A stretch of DNA of 13,428 nt from H2-BAC3 sp045863035 (GTDB taxonomy: Bacteria; Bacteroidota; Ignavibacteria; Ignavibacteriales; Ignavibacteriaceae). The stretch lies in NCBI GenBank assembly GCA_045863035.1, contig BTUV01000082.1:1-13428 (forward strand), in the 5' to 3' direction. The position numbers and the translations under genes were made by a program. The notes beneath the pieces are model-generated. The model had not been told where the DNA came from, searched no databases, and saw only the letters and a program-made list of their open reading frames with translations. Positions 1 through 6,852 of the stretch are shown piece after piece. Within the stretch, counting starts at the first letter, position 1. Each line of letters opens with the position of its first letter.

Positions 1-7
1 GATCCAT
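1..7 (-). CDS. 5' end of an unidentified gene running off the left edge
   Basis: Only the first two codons are inside the window: the minus strand reads ATG GAT and then leaves the edge. The start is supported by an AGGAG site at 15-19, with seven bases between it and the ATG, and by a TAnnTTTG box at 32-39 that would place the transcript start just upstream of the ribosome site. The product cannot be inferred. It would lie downstream of, and in the same direction as, the peptidase gene that ends at 108. Confidence 0.55.
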
Positions 8-31
8 CTGATAACTCCTTTTTTAGGTACT

Positions 32-39
32 CAAATTTA
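32..39 (-). promoter_or_regulatory. Candidate Bacteroidota-type -7 promoter box
   Basis: The minus strand reads TAAATTTG, an exact match to the Bacteroidota -7 consensus TAnnTTTG. The expected transcript start, about 6-8 bases further on, falls near 24-26, just before the AGGAG at 15-19 and the ATG at 5-7. I see no TTTG at the usual -33 distance, so the match rests on one element in A+T-rich DNA. Confidence 0.35.
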
Positions 40-71
40 TGACATTTTTGCCTTATTTTGCGTAAGGTGAG

Positions 72-110
72 TTCATAATTCATAATTCATAATTCATACT
101 TCATAATTCA
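72..110. repeat. Tandem heptamer repeat (TTCATAA) overlapping a stop codon
   Basis: Five head-to-tail 7-base units start at 72, 79, 86, 93 and 100. Four are exactly TTCATAA and the fourth in order is TTCATAC. A partial unit, TTCA, follows at 107-110. The last bases form the TGA stop codon of the minus-strand peptidase gene, so on its mRNA the array begins at the stop codon. There are no spacers, so it is not a CRISPR array. A degenerate 7-base array of related sequence lies at 10035-10062, also running into the stop codon of a minus-strand gene. Confidence 0.8.
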
Positions 111-944
111 GTAGATTGGGTCCATCCCGTAGCGGCCGCAGGCATACATCATAAGGAGTGAGGTAATATCTATCAGGACTTTCGCTTCATCTTTTTCGTA
201 TATACGCAGGTCATAAACATCGGCGACGAATTCCATATTGTCCAGGATTTTTCTCAGTTCGCTGTGTCTGGGGTCTCCGTGCCAGTGAGCCACGCGTCTG
301 ATGAGCAGCTTTTCGTAACGGCGGAGGAATTCGGTAAATGAGTAGGAGAATTTTGAATTACCTGCCAGGGGACGGCATATATCTATCAGGTCGTTAAAAT
401 ATATATCCCACTTTTCAGCCACTTCCTTGTTTTTTTCGTGCATCACTTTGCGGGCAACCTCGAGTGAGAATTTCCCCTTGGTTGCAGTGCGGAATTTGGG
501 GATGATTGCGTATCCGTCATAACTGATGTGCCCGGTTTCATCATCGGTATATTTCCACCGCTTGAGCAGTGCGAGCGGAGAGTAGATTTTAATTACCTTG
601 GGGAGTTTGCTATCAACTACTACATATCGACCGGACTGATAATTGATAACAGTAAACCAGTGCTCCCAGTTGTCAACAGAGAGGATGCAAGGGTGTGATT
701 GCTTCAGATGCGCAGTCAGGGAGCGGAGCGCGATTTTGGGTTCTTTCCGGCGAAAGTATTTCATTTCGCAGTCGCTGGCTTTGGCGGCTTTTGCCAGACC
801 TATTTCATCAGTTCCGTTCCACCAGTTGCTGCCGGCTATCCGGCCCAGCTCTTTTTCGCTGCGGAACTGACCGAGCATGACCAGGGCATATTTTAGTGCA
901 AAGGGACCACACTCATAACTTGAGGGTTGCGGGTAAAAGCTCAT
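108..944 (-). CDS. C39-like papain-fold cysteine peptidase domain protein
   Basis: The 278-residue protein begins with a domain like the bacteriocin-processing C39 peptidases. Visible are Gln6 (oxyanion position), Cys12 in ECGP, His95 in the WEHWF segment and Asp111 in the VVVDS strand, in the order and spacing expected for the Gln-Cys-His-Asp set, so the active site looks intact. Residues from about 150 to 278 form a charged, helix-rich region that I do not recognise. There is no signal peptide, membrane span or ABC-transporter domain, so it is probably cytosolic and not a classical C39 exporter. It is divergent from an ATP-grasp ligase 92 bases away, which suggests shared control and perhaps a common substrate. 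A loose promoter-like pair (TTTG at 1025-1028, TATTTTTT at 999-1006, spacing 18) lies upstream on the minus strand. The substrate is unknown; a transglutaminase-like or non-proteolytic role is possible. Confidence 0.75.
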   Translation of the reverse strand: MSFYPQPSSYECGPFALKYALVMLGQFRSEKELGRIAGSNWWNGTDEIGLAKAAKASDCEMKYFRRKEPKIALRSLTAHLKQSHPCILSVDNWEHWFTVINYQSGRYVVVDSKLPKVIKIYSPLALLKRWKYTDDETGHISYDGYAIIPKFRTATKGKFSLEVARKVMHEKNKEVAEKWDIYFNDLIDICRPLAGNSKFSYSFTEFLRRYEKLLIRRVAHWHGDPRHSELRKILDNMEFVADVYDLRIYEKDEAKVLIDITSLLMMYACGRYGMDPIY

Positions 945-1036
945 ACTGAATGGGTTTTAATTGGATGTTTTACTTTGTAAATTTATTTTCACGAAATGAA
1001 AAAATAAACAATCAGCCAATAAATCAAACAGAATAA

Positions 1037-2107
1037 ATGGCAAAGAAGAAAAATAAAATTAAGGTAGGGGTGATTTATAATGAATCAGCACCGGAAATGT
1101 ATGGCGCTCAGGCAAAAACCGAAAGCGGAGACCTGAAGTTCATCCCTTATTTTGAAATTGAACACCAGAGCCCCATTGATGAGTTTAAGGAAATTGCCGG
1201 TTTTCTTTGTAAGCAGGGTTACGAGGCCTACTCTTTTAATATCCATGATAGTCTGGATAAACTTCTGGATCATCTGACAACGGAAAAGCCGGATGTGGTT
1301 TTTAATTTTGTGGAAGTTTTTGGTATCAGTTCCCGTTATGAGATGAACATTGCCGGAATTTATGAGATGCTCGGCATCCATTATACCGGCGCTCCTGTTC
1401 TCACTCTTGCAAACTGTCAGGATAAAATACTCACCAAAAAACTGCTGCGCTCTTCAGGGATTCAGGTTCCGGATTTTGAACTGGTAAGTGAGCCGATAGA
1501 AAATCTGCCCAGACATTTGAAGTTTCCCGTTATTATAAAGCCGGCATACGAAGATGCCTCTGTGGGGATTGAGCATGATGCGGTAGTCAGGGATGAGAAA
1601 CGGCTGCGTGAGCGGATTGCTTATATTCATAATCATTTTAAGCAACCGGCTATTGTTGATCAATATATAGACGGCCGGGAACTAAACGTATCTGTGGTTG
1701 GAGATGAAGAACCGGAAGCGCTGCCAATCAGTGAAATTGATTTTTCTGAGATGCCGGGTCATCTTGATAAAATTGTGAGTTATCAGGCCAAATGGGACCC
1801 GCATCATGAGGCGTATCATCGCACCATCCCGATTTGTCCGGCCCCTCTGACAGCCAATATGACCAAAAAGATTCAGAAAATCGCCGTGAATGCCTTCCGT
1901 ACTATGAACTGCAGGGATTATGCACGGATTGACTGCCGAATGAACAAAAACGGGGATGTATTCGTCTTAGAAGTAAATCCGAATCCTGACCTTACCGAAG
2001 GCGCAGGTTTTATGCGCTCGGCTGAAGCCGCGGGTTATAAATACGGCAAGATGCTGGCAAGGATTGTTGATTCAGCAGTACAAAGAAAACTAAGGAGTAA
2101 GATATGA
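1037..2107 (+). CDS. ATP-grasp ligase related to D-Ala-D-Ala ligase
   Basis: The 356-residue protein has the ATP-grasp fold of the D-alanine-D-alanine ligase group, which joins a carboxylate to an amine through an acyl-phosphate. The central part (about 105-145) matches Ddl, with YTGAP and a DK..TKK..L segment. Lys168 in VIIKPA and the following D-A-S-V-G loop bind ATP. Arg297, Asp299, Glu312, Asn314 and Asn316 (EVNPNP) form the metal and phosphate site. The N-terminal domain lacks the GG.S.E..VS signature that holds the first D-Ala in true Ddl, so the first substrate is probably different. The start has no strong ribosome site but gives a normal N-terminus. The stop overlaps the next gene's ATG as ATGA, implying translational coupling to the zinc-ribbon protein. 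The divergent neighbour is a C39-like peptidase. I infer an amide or peptide ligase of unknown product, not the cell-wall Ddl. Confidence 0.85.
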   Translation: MAKKKNKIKVGVIYNESAPEMYGAQAKTESGDLKFIPYFEIEHQSPIDEFKEIAGFLCKQGYEAYSFNIHDSLDKLLDHLTTEKPDVVFNFVEVFGISSRYEMNIAGIYEMLGIHYTGAPVLTLANCQDKILTKKLLRSSGIQVPDFELVSEPIENLPRHLKFPVIIKPAYEDASVGIEHDAVVRDEKRLRERIAYIHNHFKQPAIVDQYIDGRELNVSVVGDEEPEALPISEIDFSEMPGHLDKIVSYQAKWDPHHEAYHRTIPICPAPLTANMTKKIQKIAVNAFRTMNCRDYARIDCRMNKNGDVFVLEVNPNPDLTEGAGFMRSAEAAGYKYGKMLARIVDSAVQRKLRSKI

Positions 2108-2424
2108 AGTGTCCCGTTTGCAGTGTGGATCTGGTAATTTCAGATCGTGTAGGAATTGAAATAGACTATTGCCCAAAATGCCGCGGAGTGTGGCTTGACC
2201 GCGGTGAGCTCGATAAGATTATTGACCGCAGCGCCTCATACGAAGCCCCTGCTGCTGCACCGCCTCCCCCTCCCCGCGATGACCGTAGAGATTACGACCG
2301 GAAAAAAGATGATTACTATAAAAAAGATGATGATTACCGGAAGGACGACCGCTACCGGAAAGATGATTACTATTACAAAAAGAAAAAGGGGGGATTCCTA
2401 GGCGAGCTTTTCGACTTCGACTAA
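2104..2424 (+). CDS. TFIIB-type zinc-ribbon protein with charged Tyr/Lys/Asp tail
   Basis: This 106-residue protein starts with a compact zinc ribbon: Cys3-x2-Cys6 and Cys23-x2-Cys26, followed by the RGVWLDRGELDK segment typical of the bacterial zf-TFIIB family. Residues about 48-57 are Ala/Pro-rich, and 58-95 are a low-complexity stretch of Asp, Lys, Arg and Tyr in repeating YRKDD and YYKKDD units, likely disordered. The last residues (GGFLGELFDFD) return to a hydrophobic, acidic motif that I recall at the ends of similar proteins. Family members are small soluble proteins with no well-established function; nucleic-acid or protein binding is the usual guess. The ATG overlaps the ligase stop by 4 bases, so it is very likely made together with the ligase. 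Confidence 0.8.
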   Translation: MKCPVCSVDLVISDRVGIEIDYCPKCRGVWLDRGELDKIIDRSASYEAPAAAPPPPPRDDRRDYDRKKDDYYKKDDDYRKDDRYRKDDYYYKKKKGGFLGELFDFD

Positions 2425-2446
2425 GAATCGGTGCTAGTTCGAAACT

Positions 2447-2480
2447 GAATCATTAATTTCAGAATTATGATTCTTTTCTT
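2447..2480 (+). terminator. Candidate Rho-independent terminator after the zinc-ribbon gene
   Basis: GAATCA (2447-2452) pairs with TGATTC (2468-2473), and TAATT (2454-2458) with AATTA (2463-2467), leaving one bulged T and a TCAG loop. The tract TTTTCTT follows directly. It lies 23 bases after the zinc-ribbon stop codon. The stem is A+T-rich and therefore weak, so termination may be incomplete. Confidence 0.5.
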
Positions 2481-2520
2481 GAGGAAGACGAAAAATCTTT
2501 AAGCCTAAGGGTGGTTTATC

Positions 2521-3750
2521 ATGAATTTCCTTGCTCTGATAAATTTAGTATTAAAAGAGGATGAAGCAGTATTCTATCTGATTGCCTTTGTCACAAGCAT
2601 GATCTTTCTTTACTTTCTCGTAAGATATATCGTGCTTCCTTTGGTGAAACTCATCTTGGTTATTCTTGTTGGCTCGGTGCCGTATATTTTGGGGATTTTC
2701 TATCTAGAATATCTGACTTTATTTGAAAATTACTGGATAGCTGGGACTGTAGGGTTAAGACTAGTTTACGCCTTTTCATTTATTATAGTATTTTTCTCTC
2801 CAATTAAATTTTATCATAAAGTATACATCAGTCGCAATAATTACCAGCCTCAGATATTTAACCTTACAAAGGATCGATATTTTCGAATTTGGCTTGTAGT
2901 TGTAACAATACTGCATTTTAGTATCGTCAGTAATCTAATGACGCTGAGGGAGTTTAATCTCAGCAAGTCAGACTTCGTTTTCTTAGGATATGTTATTCTT
3001 TTAATCCTATTAAAGATGATTTATCTTTTCCGAACTGAAATTCTAATTGTTATAATAAAAACAATGGGTTTTCCACGACAAATGATTAATAAAATCCGCA
3101 AATCATGGAACAATCATTTAGAAAGAAAATACTATTATAGAAATACCTTGAACACTAACTACCATGATATTCAATATTCTATAGATCAAAAAGAGAAATT
3201 TGCAAAGTTAGCTGAAGAAGAGAAGGTGAAATGGAATCAAGCCCGAAAAGAAATTGAAAACGCCAACTCTGAAAAAAACCGAATGGAAGCGGAAGTAATT
3301 GACTTTAAGAAGCAAATAGAAGAACAAAAACAATTAGTACTCCAAGAGAAGAAAAATATATCCACACAAATTGATGAACTTGAGAAAAAGCTAAAAGAAA
3401 TTCAGACAGCTAAAGTTAGAGCAGAACAAGAGGCAAAAGATGCCCAAGACAGAAAACGAAGGTTTGAAAATGAAGCTGAGCAAGCGGCAAAAAAGGCTGA
3501 CCGGATAAAAAACAAGGTTGTTGCGGAATTTGTTCGGACAGGTAAAATGAATTACGAAATGGCAATAAATATTCTTAATTTGAATGAGGGCTTTTTGAAA
3601 AGTGATTTGAAAAAATCCTATAATCATCAAATCCGTATGAATCATCCGGATAAAATTGATGGTATGAGTGAGGAGTTGAAAACCATTGCGGCTGAAATAA
3701 CTAAAGCATTAAATAGCGCATATGATTTTTTGAAAGATTATGCAAAATAA
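2521..3750 (+). CDS. Membrane protein with coiled coil and C-terminal J domain
   Basis: The 409-residue protein has three parts. Residues about 15-185 hold four to six hydrophobic helices (near 17-37, 40-62, 73-95, 122-142 and 152-180). Residues about 219-342 are a long Lys/Glu-rich coiled coil. Residues 343-409 are a J domain with HPD at 375-377, the tripeptide that stimulates DnaK/Hsp70 ATPase activity. A J domain at the very end of a membrane protein recalls DjlA-type co-chaperones, but the rest does not match DjlA as I know it. It could recruit DnaK to a membrane client or to something held by the coiled coil. The gene is far more A+T-rich than its neighbours (hand count 13 G+C of 60 at 2761-2820 and 19 of 60 at 3181-3240, against 32 of 60 at 5401-5460), suggesting transfer. 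No strong ribosome site precedes the ATG. Confidence 0.8.
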   Translation: MNFLALINLVLKEDEAVFYLIAFVTSMIFLYFLVRYIVLPLVKLILVILVGSVPYILGIFYLEYLTLFENYWIAGTVGLRLVYAFSFIIVFFSPIKFYHKVYISRNNYQPQIFNLTKDRYFRIWLVVVTILHFSIVSNLMTLREFNLSKSDFVFLGYVILLILLKMIYLFRTEILIVIIKTMGFPRQMINKIRKSWNNHLERKYYYRNTLNTNYHDIQYSIDQKEKFAKLAEEEKVKWNQARKEIENANSEKNRMEAEVIDFKKQIEEQKQLVLQEKKNISTQIDELEKKLKEIQTAKVRAEQEAKDAQDRKRRFENEAEQAAKKADRIKNKVVAEFVRTGKMNYEMAINILNLNEGFLKSDLKKSYNHQIRMNHPDKIDGMSEELKTIAAEITKALNSAYDFLKDYAK

Positions 3751-3782
3751 AAAAAAGGCGGTCATCTGACCGCCTTTTTTTT
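3751..3782. terminator. Bidirectional Rho-independent terminator
   Basis: GGCGGTCA (3757-3764) and TGACCGCC (3767-3774) form a perfect stem; with a realistic four-base ATCT loop it keeps seven pairs. A run of A precedes it and eight T follow it (3775-3782), so it works as a terminator on either strand. It sits between two convergent genes, the J-domain gene on plus and the small transporter on minus, and would end both transcripts. Confidence 0.92.
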
Positions 3783-3799
3783 GATATATATAAAGTTTA

Positions 3800-4330
3800 C
3801 TATACCTGCTGAGGAGCCGGTTTCAGTACGGTTTTTGAAACAAGTTCGTATGTACCGAAAAGCACTGCTGTGAAAAGCAGATCTCCGGCAAGGGTATTGC
3901 CAAAGAAGGGAATTGCCATTACATAGCAGGTACCGAGTCCCTCAAGAGTTTTGAGATACATGGTTCCTGTAAACCAGACAGAAAAATTTGTGATAATGAA
4001 AAACAGTATTGAGCCGGTTACTGATGCAGCCGCGGTTGTCATAATACCAGGTTTTTTACTAAGCACCATTCCGAGAGCAACAATCAGCGCGAAGGAAAAA
4101 TACACCGCAAAAAGATCAGCGTGAAGTCCGATAATCAGGTCGGTGATAAAGAGCGCGGAAAGGGGTATCAGAAAAGCCAGATTACGGTTTTTCAGATAAG
4201 CACCGCTGAAAAGCGCCACACCACCGATCGCGGCAAAATTAACAGGCAGCTCAACCAACCGCGAGAGTACGGCTACTAAGATCAGAGAAATTGCCAGCCA
4301 GGTTTTCATATCATTCAATAATTTAATCAT
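3800..4330 (-). CDS. Small multi-span membrane protein, ECF S-component-like, probable B12-linked transporter
   Basis: The 176-residue, very hydrophobic protein has about five or six membrane helices (roughly 10-25, 30-45, 51-69, 72-90, 96-117 and 138-163). Conserved-looking loops are NFAAIGGVALFSGAYLKNR (31-49), the NF.VW.TGTMY segment (115-125) and PFFGNTLAGDL (141-151). I recall this pattern from a family formerly labelled ECF transporter S component and now DUF6580, without searching. I chose the ATG at 4328-4330 because AGGAG at 4339-4343 lies eight bases upstream; an in-frame TTG 11 codons earlier has no such site. It lies 112 bases after the BtuB-like gene on the same strand, with no U-tract terminator between them, so the cobalamin riboswitch may control it too. 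I infer transport of cobalamin or a precursor across the inner membrane. No ECF ATPase or T component is visible here. Confidence 0.75.
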   Translation of the reverse strand: MIKLLNDMKTWLAISLILVAVLSRLVELPVNFAAIGGVALFSGAYLKNRNLAFLIPLSALFITDLIIGLHADLFAVYFSFALIVALGMVLSKKPGIMTTAAASVTGSILFFIITNFSVWFTGTMYLKTLEGLGTCYVMAIPFFGNTLAGDLLFTAVLFGTYELVSKTVLKPAPQQV

Positions 4331-4338
4331 TACATTTA

Positions 4339-4343
4339 CTCCT
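4339..4343 (-). promoter_or_regulatory. Ribosome binding site that fixes the small transporter start
   Basis: The minus strand reads AGGAG, with eight bases to the ATG at 4330. The same site and spacing precede the BtuB-like gene (AGGAG at 6374-6378, ATG at 6365). A 6-bp hairpin (arms 4352-4357 and 4362-4367) sits just upstream. Confidence 0.8.
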
Positions 4344-4386
4344 GTAAGAACACCATTTTTCAATGGTCAAATTTACAATTTTTTTT

Positions 4387-4432
4387 GGCAATCCGGACTG
4401 AAAAAATTTGGGAATTTTTATTCCGGATTGCC
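4387..4432 (-). other. Long intergenic hairpin between the receptor and transporter genes
   Basis: Perfect 11-base arms GGCAATCCGGA (4387-4397) and TCCGGATTGCC (4422-4432) enclose a second 7-bp stem (AAAAATT at 4402-4408, AATTTTT at 4413-4419) with a TGGG loop. It begins 11 bases after the receptor stop codon. No T-run follows on either strand: the minus strand continues with A residues. It is therefore not a standard terminator. It may protect the 3' end of the receptor mRNA or mark a processing site that sets unequal expression of the two genes. Confidence 0.8.
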
Positions 4433-4442
4433 TGTGAATTAG

Positions 4443-6365
4443 CTAAATATCGAAACGAATCCCGCCGTAGAAAGATATTTCAGGGTGACCGTAGCCCAGA
4501 ACCTCCTGATAGGACGCATTGAGCAGGTTTTCGGCTCTTGCGAACACGGTAACAAAACTGTAAGCCCTGTAAGAAACAGCCGCGTTCACCAAAGTATAAC
4601 TGCTTAATTCCTTCCGGGTGGCAGGCCAGGTACTAAAATCCTTATCCTCACGAATGCCGGTGAAAACGGCCTGCAGATTAACCAATGCCTTTTCGGATGC
4701 CTGCCAGGTTGCGTTAAGCCCCAGTTTGTGTTCTGGTCTTCTGAGCAGGGGTTTGTTTTCATCGGCTGAGCCGGGACTTTTATCAGCGGTTTTCATCCAG
4801 GTATAGTTGGCTTTTATGGTCAGAACAGGGGATATTTCTCCTCTGAAATAGAGCTCCGCGCCGTATGCCTCTGCTGCATTAACGTTTACTGCCCGGAATG
4901 TGGCGTCAAAACCGAAAAGCTCTTTATAGTCAGTACGGAAATAGGTCAGCCCGATGTGGGATGAAGGGGAACTGAGGTAATGCTCAAGCCCGGCTTCCCA
5001 CCCGCTGCTTTTTTCAGGTTTCAGATCGGCGTTGCCATAAGCCGGATCGTAAAGGTAAAAGAGAGAAGGCGCTTTATAAGCATTGCCGTAAGTGAATTTA
5101 AGTTTGGTGCTGATTGATTCAATCAGATATCCCTGCGCGATGCGGAAAGTGACTGCGTTGCCAAACCGCTCCTGATTATCCAGCCGGATGCCATAACTGC
5201 CGCTCAGATTTTTGTAGAGTTCAGCTTGCGCCTGAAGGAATCCAGATGCAGTGAGGAGTGATTTTTTCGGAAACGTACTGCTATATATACCGAACGGACC
5301 GTTGTTGAAATAATCGGAAATGGCCTCCTCTTTTTCGGTTTCAGCACCTGCGGTCAGACGGAGCGCGTCGTTTAGAATGAAATCACCCAGAAGCTCCGTG
5401 CGGAATTTGTTGCCGTCATAACTGCTGTGTGAGCTGGCCGGGTTGTTGAACGTGCTGTCAAAAGAATACTTTCTGAAATTGCGTATATATGAAGCAGAAG
5501 CAGTAACGCGGTTGTCTTTATTCAGCTCATAACTGAGACCGGTTTTGAACGCGGTTTCCTGCAGGGCAAAGATATAACTTGGGTCATCACCGAACTTGCC
5601 GCCGGTCTGATCAAGGTCGGTATCAGCTTCGGTATATTTACCGGTGAAAGTCAGTTTGAGTGATGGTGTAAACAAATAACCAACGGTTGAAAGGAGGTTG
5701 AAATTTTTTGTGCCGTCCTTTTCGGTGTTACCGTCTGACTCTGCAGCAGATGAAAACCCTTCTGTTATATATCGCGAAGTCTGCAATGAATAGGTCAGAT
5801 TGTTATAAGCACCGTTAAGCCCGGCTGAGCCGCGATAAGAGGAGTATGAACCCCCTTCCGCCGTGAAAAAATAGCTGTCTTTATCTGAATTGCCGCCACG
5901 GCTGAAAAGATTAATAATTCCGCCGAATGCTTCAGAGCCGTAGAGCGTGCTTTGCGGGCCGCGTACAATTTCGATTCGTTCAATGTTGTCCAGCATGATA
6001 TTTGCCAGGTCAACGGTATTTGTTGGGTCGTTCACCATGTTAAGCTCAACACCGTCTAAGGTGATGAGCGTTTGTGATGCGGCTGCACCGCGCGTGTATA
6101 TATAGGAAAGCTGACCCGGTCCGCCGTAGCGTGCAAGTGTAAGACCGAATTCATCTTTTATCACGTCATAAAGAGTGAATGCTGACTTAGCGCGGATTTC
6201 TGTCTGTTCAATGGATGATATGGTGGATGAAACCTGCAGCGGAGAAAGCGCTGTTTTGGTAGCTGAGATATACACCGGTGGAAGTGCGTAAGAACGGACG
6301 GAATCCTGCTGGGCCGCAAGAAAGGGCAGAAAAAGAAAAAGAGAGAGAAAAGTTTTCAATAACAT
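4443..6365 (-). CDS. btuB: TonB-dependent outer-membrane receptor, BtuB-like (cobalamin uptake)
   Basis: The 640-residue protein has a signal peptide (about 1-18, cut near LAA-QQ), a TonB-box-like VYISATK (31-37), a plug domain (about 45-160) with the hallmark IVRGPQSTLYGSEAFGG stretch (133-149), and a long C-terminal region rich in alternating, aromatic strands typical of a 22-stranded barrel. The last residue is Ile in GGIRFDI rather than the more common terminal Phe or Trp. It would move cobalamin across the outer membrane using TonB energy. The substrate call rests mainly on the cobalamin riboswitch in its leader; length and plug fit BtuB. The start is fixed by AGGAG at 6374-6378, eight bases before the ATG. 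The downstream small membrane protein may be its inner-membrane partner; the BtuF, BtuC and BtuD genes are not in this window. Confidence 0.9.
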   Translation of the reverse strand: MLLKTFLSLFLFLPFLAAQQDSVRSYALPPVYISATKTALSPLQVSSTISSIEQTEIRAKSAFTLYDVIKDEFGLTLARYGGPGQLSYIYTRGAAASQTLITLDGVELNMVNDPTNTVDLANIMLDNIERIEIVRGPQSTLYGSEAFGGIINLFSRGGNSDKDSYFFTAEGGSYSSYRGSAGLNGAYNNLTYSLQTSRYITEGFSSAAESDGNTEKDGTKNFNLLSTVGYLFTPSLKLTFTGKYTEADTDLDQTGGKFGDDPSYIFALQETAFKTGLSYELNKDNRVTASASYIRNFRKYSFDSTFNNPASSHSSYDGNKFRTELLGDFILNDALRLTAGAETEKEEAISDYFNNGPFGIYSSTFPKKSLLTASGFLQAQAELYKNLSGSYGIRLDNQERFGNAVTFRIAQGYLIESISTKLKFTYGNAYKAPSLFYLYDPAYGNADLKPEKSSGWEAGLEHYLSSPSSHIGLTYFRTDYKELFGFDATFRAVNVNAAEAYGAELYFRGEISPVLTIKANYTWMKTADKSPGSADENKPLLRRPEHKLGLNATWQASEKALVNLQAVFTGIREDKDFSTWPATRKELSSYTLVNAAVSYRAYSFVTVFARAENLLNASYQEVLGYGHPEISFYGGIRFDI

Positions 6366-6404
6366 TGAAGTTACTCCTTATATATAATGATTAAGTAAGT
6401 GTAA

Positions 6405-6465
6405 CTTCGTGGGGAAGACGGTTGAAGATGTTTTGATGTTCAGCCGTGTTACCTCACCCGCGAAG
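6405..6465 (-). promoter_or_regulatory. Possible expression-platform hairpin in the receptor leader
   Basis: Between the riboswitch and the start codon, bases 6457-6465 (CCCGCGAAG on plus) can pair with 6405-6413 (CTTCGTGGG) in eight of nine positions. The structure lies upstream of the AGGAG at 6374-6378 and does not cover it. It could be part of a switch between alternative leader folds. No T-run follows, so an intrinsic terminator is not evident. Confidence 0.35.
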
Positions 6466-6474
6466 GTAAACGAA

Positions 6475-6675
6475 TTAATTCACGGCAGGTCTCCTGGCTT
6501 AAGATTCGTCTGGTGGGCGGCCTTCCCGGTGAGTAATCTCATCAGTGGCCTTATTGCCCGACTCACCCGTCTTTTGCAAAACGGGTACATCTAACACAGT
6601 TGCGCGACAGCACCGGAATTGAACCGGTTTCCCTATTCTCGGAGGATGTTACTCCCTCCGCACCGCGAAATTTAA
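6475..6675 (-). ncRNA. Cobalamin riboswitch (AdoCbl/B12 element)
   Basis: The minus strand shows the conserved cobalamin-riboswitch parts in order: CGCGGTGC near 6660-6667, a hairpin with CGGAGG/CCTCCG arms (6640-6645, 6655-6660), AGGGAAACCGG near 6625-6635, the GGTGCTGTCGCGCAACTG core (about 6598-6615), GCCACTG (6543-6549), GGGAAGGC (about 6520-6527) and the B12 box AGCCAGGAGACCTGCC (6484-6499). The ends can pair as a P1 helix (6666-6675 with 6475-6484). Binding of a cobalamin should lower expression of the receptor gene, and of the small transporter if they share a transcript. About 110 bases separate it from the receptor ATG. The promoter is expected near 6676-6760, where I see no convincing box; TTGCCA and TACCTT 17 bases apart near 6693-6721 are the best weak candidate. 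Confidence 0.96.
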
Positions 6676-6815
6676 AAGAACGCTTATGAAAAGGTAGCAG
6701 TATTGAGCGAGAATGGCAACAGGATTTTGATTGGGTCCGATGAAAAAAATTACATTCCAAATGGCCTGCATTCCGGAGTTTTGCCCTAAACAGAGAAAAC
6801 CGTGCGGATTCTTCG

Positions 6816-6823
6816 TAATTTTG
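6816..6823 (+). promoter_or_regulatory. Candidate -7 promoter box for the AhpD-amidohydrolase operon
   Basis: TAATTTTG matches TAnnTTTG exactly. Transcription would begin near 6830, downstream of an upstream in-frame GTG (6802), which supports the ATG at 6853 as start. No TTTG lies 19-21 bases upstream; the nearest (6780-6783) is 32 away. The ten bases TAATTTTGCC recur exactly at 12435-12444, upstream of the ROK gene. Confidence 0.4.
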
Positions 6824-6852
6824 CCTGTTATTTCACAAAAATTCTGAAAAAA

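Noticed and set aside
72..110. CRISPR-like repeat array
   Set aside because: The units are 7 bases long with no spacers and no cas genes nearby.
945..1036. A firm divergent promoter pair between peptidase and ligase genes
   Set aside because: Only imperfect boxes occur in very A+T-rich DNA, where chance matches are common.
1037..2107. Housekeeping D-alanine-D-alanine ligase (ddl)
   Set aside because: The N-terminal substrate signature of Ddl is absent and the neighbours are not cell-wall genes, so I kept a general ATP-grasp ligase call.
4331..4363. Upstream TTG start for the small transporter
   Set aside because: AGGAG at 4339-4343 lies inside this extension and points to the ATG at 4330; the extra 11 residues carry no family feature.
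4387..4432. Rho-independent terminator after the BtuB-like gene
   Set aside because: The stem is strong, but on the minus strand it is followed by A residues and on plus by TGTGAATT, so the required U-tract is missing.
6409..6760. Short open frames on both strands in the receptor leader
   Set aside because: The sequence is explained by the cobalamin riboswitch and its leader; conserved RNA motifs, not codons, account for it.
6802..6852. GTG start for the AhpD-like gene
   Set aside because: A promoter-like TAATTTTG lies after this GTG, so the transcript probably begins downstream of it; the ATG at 6853 gives a normal family length.
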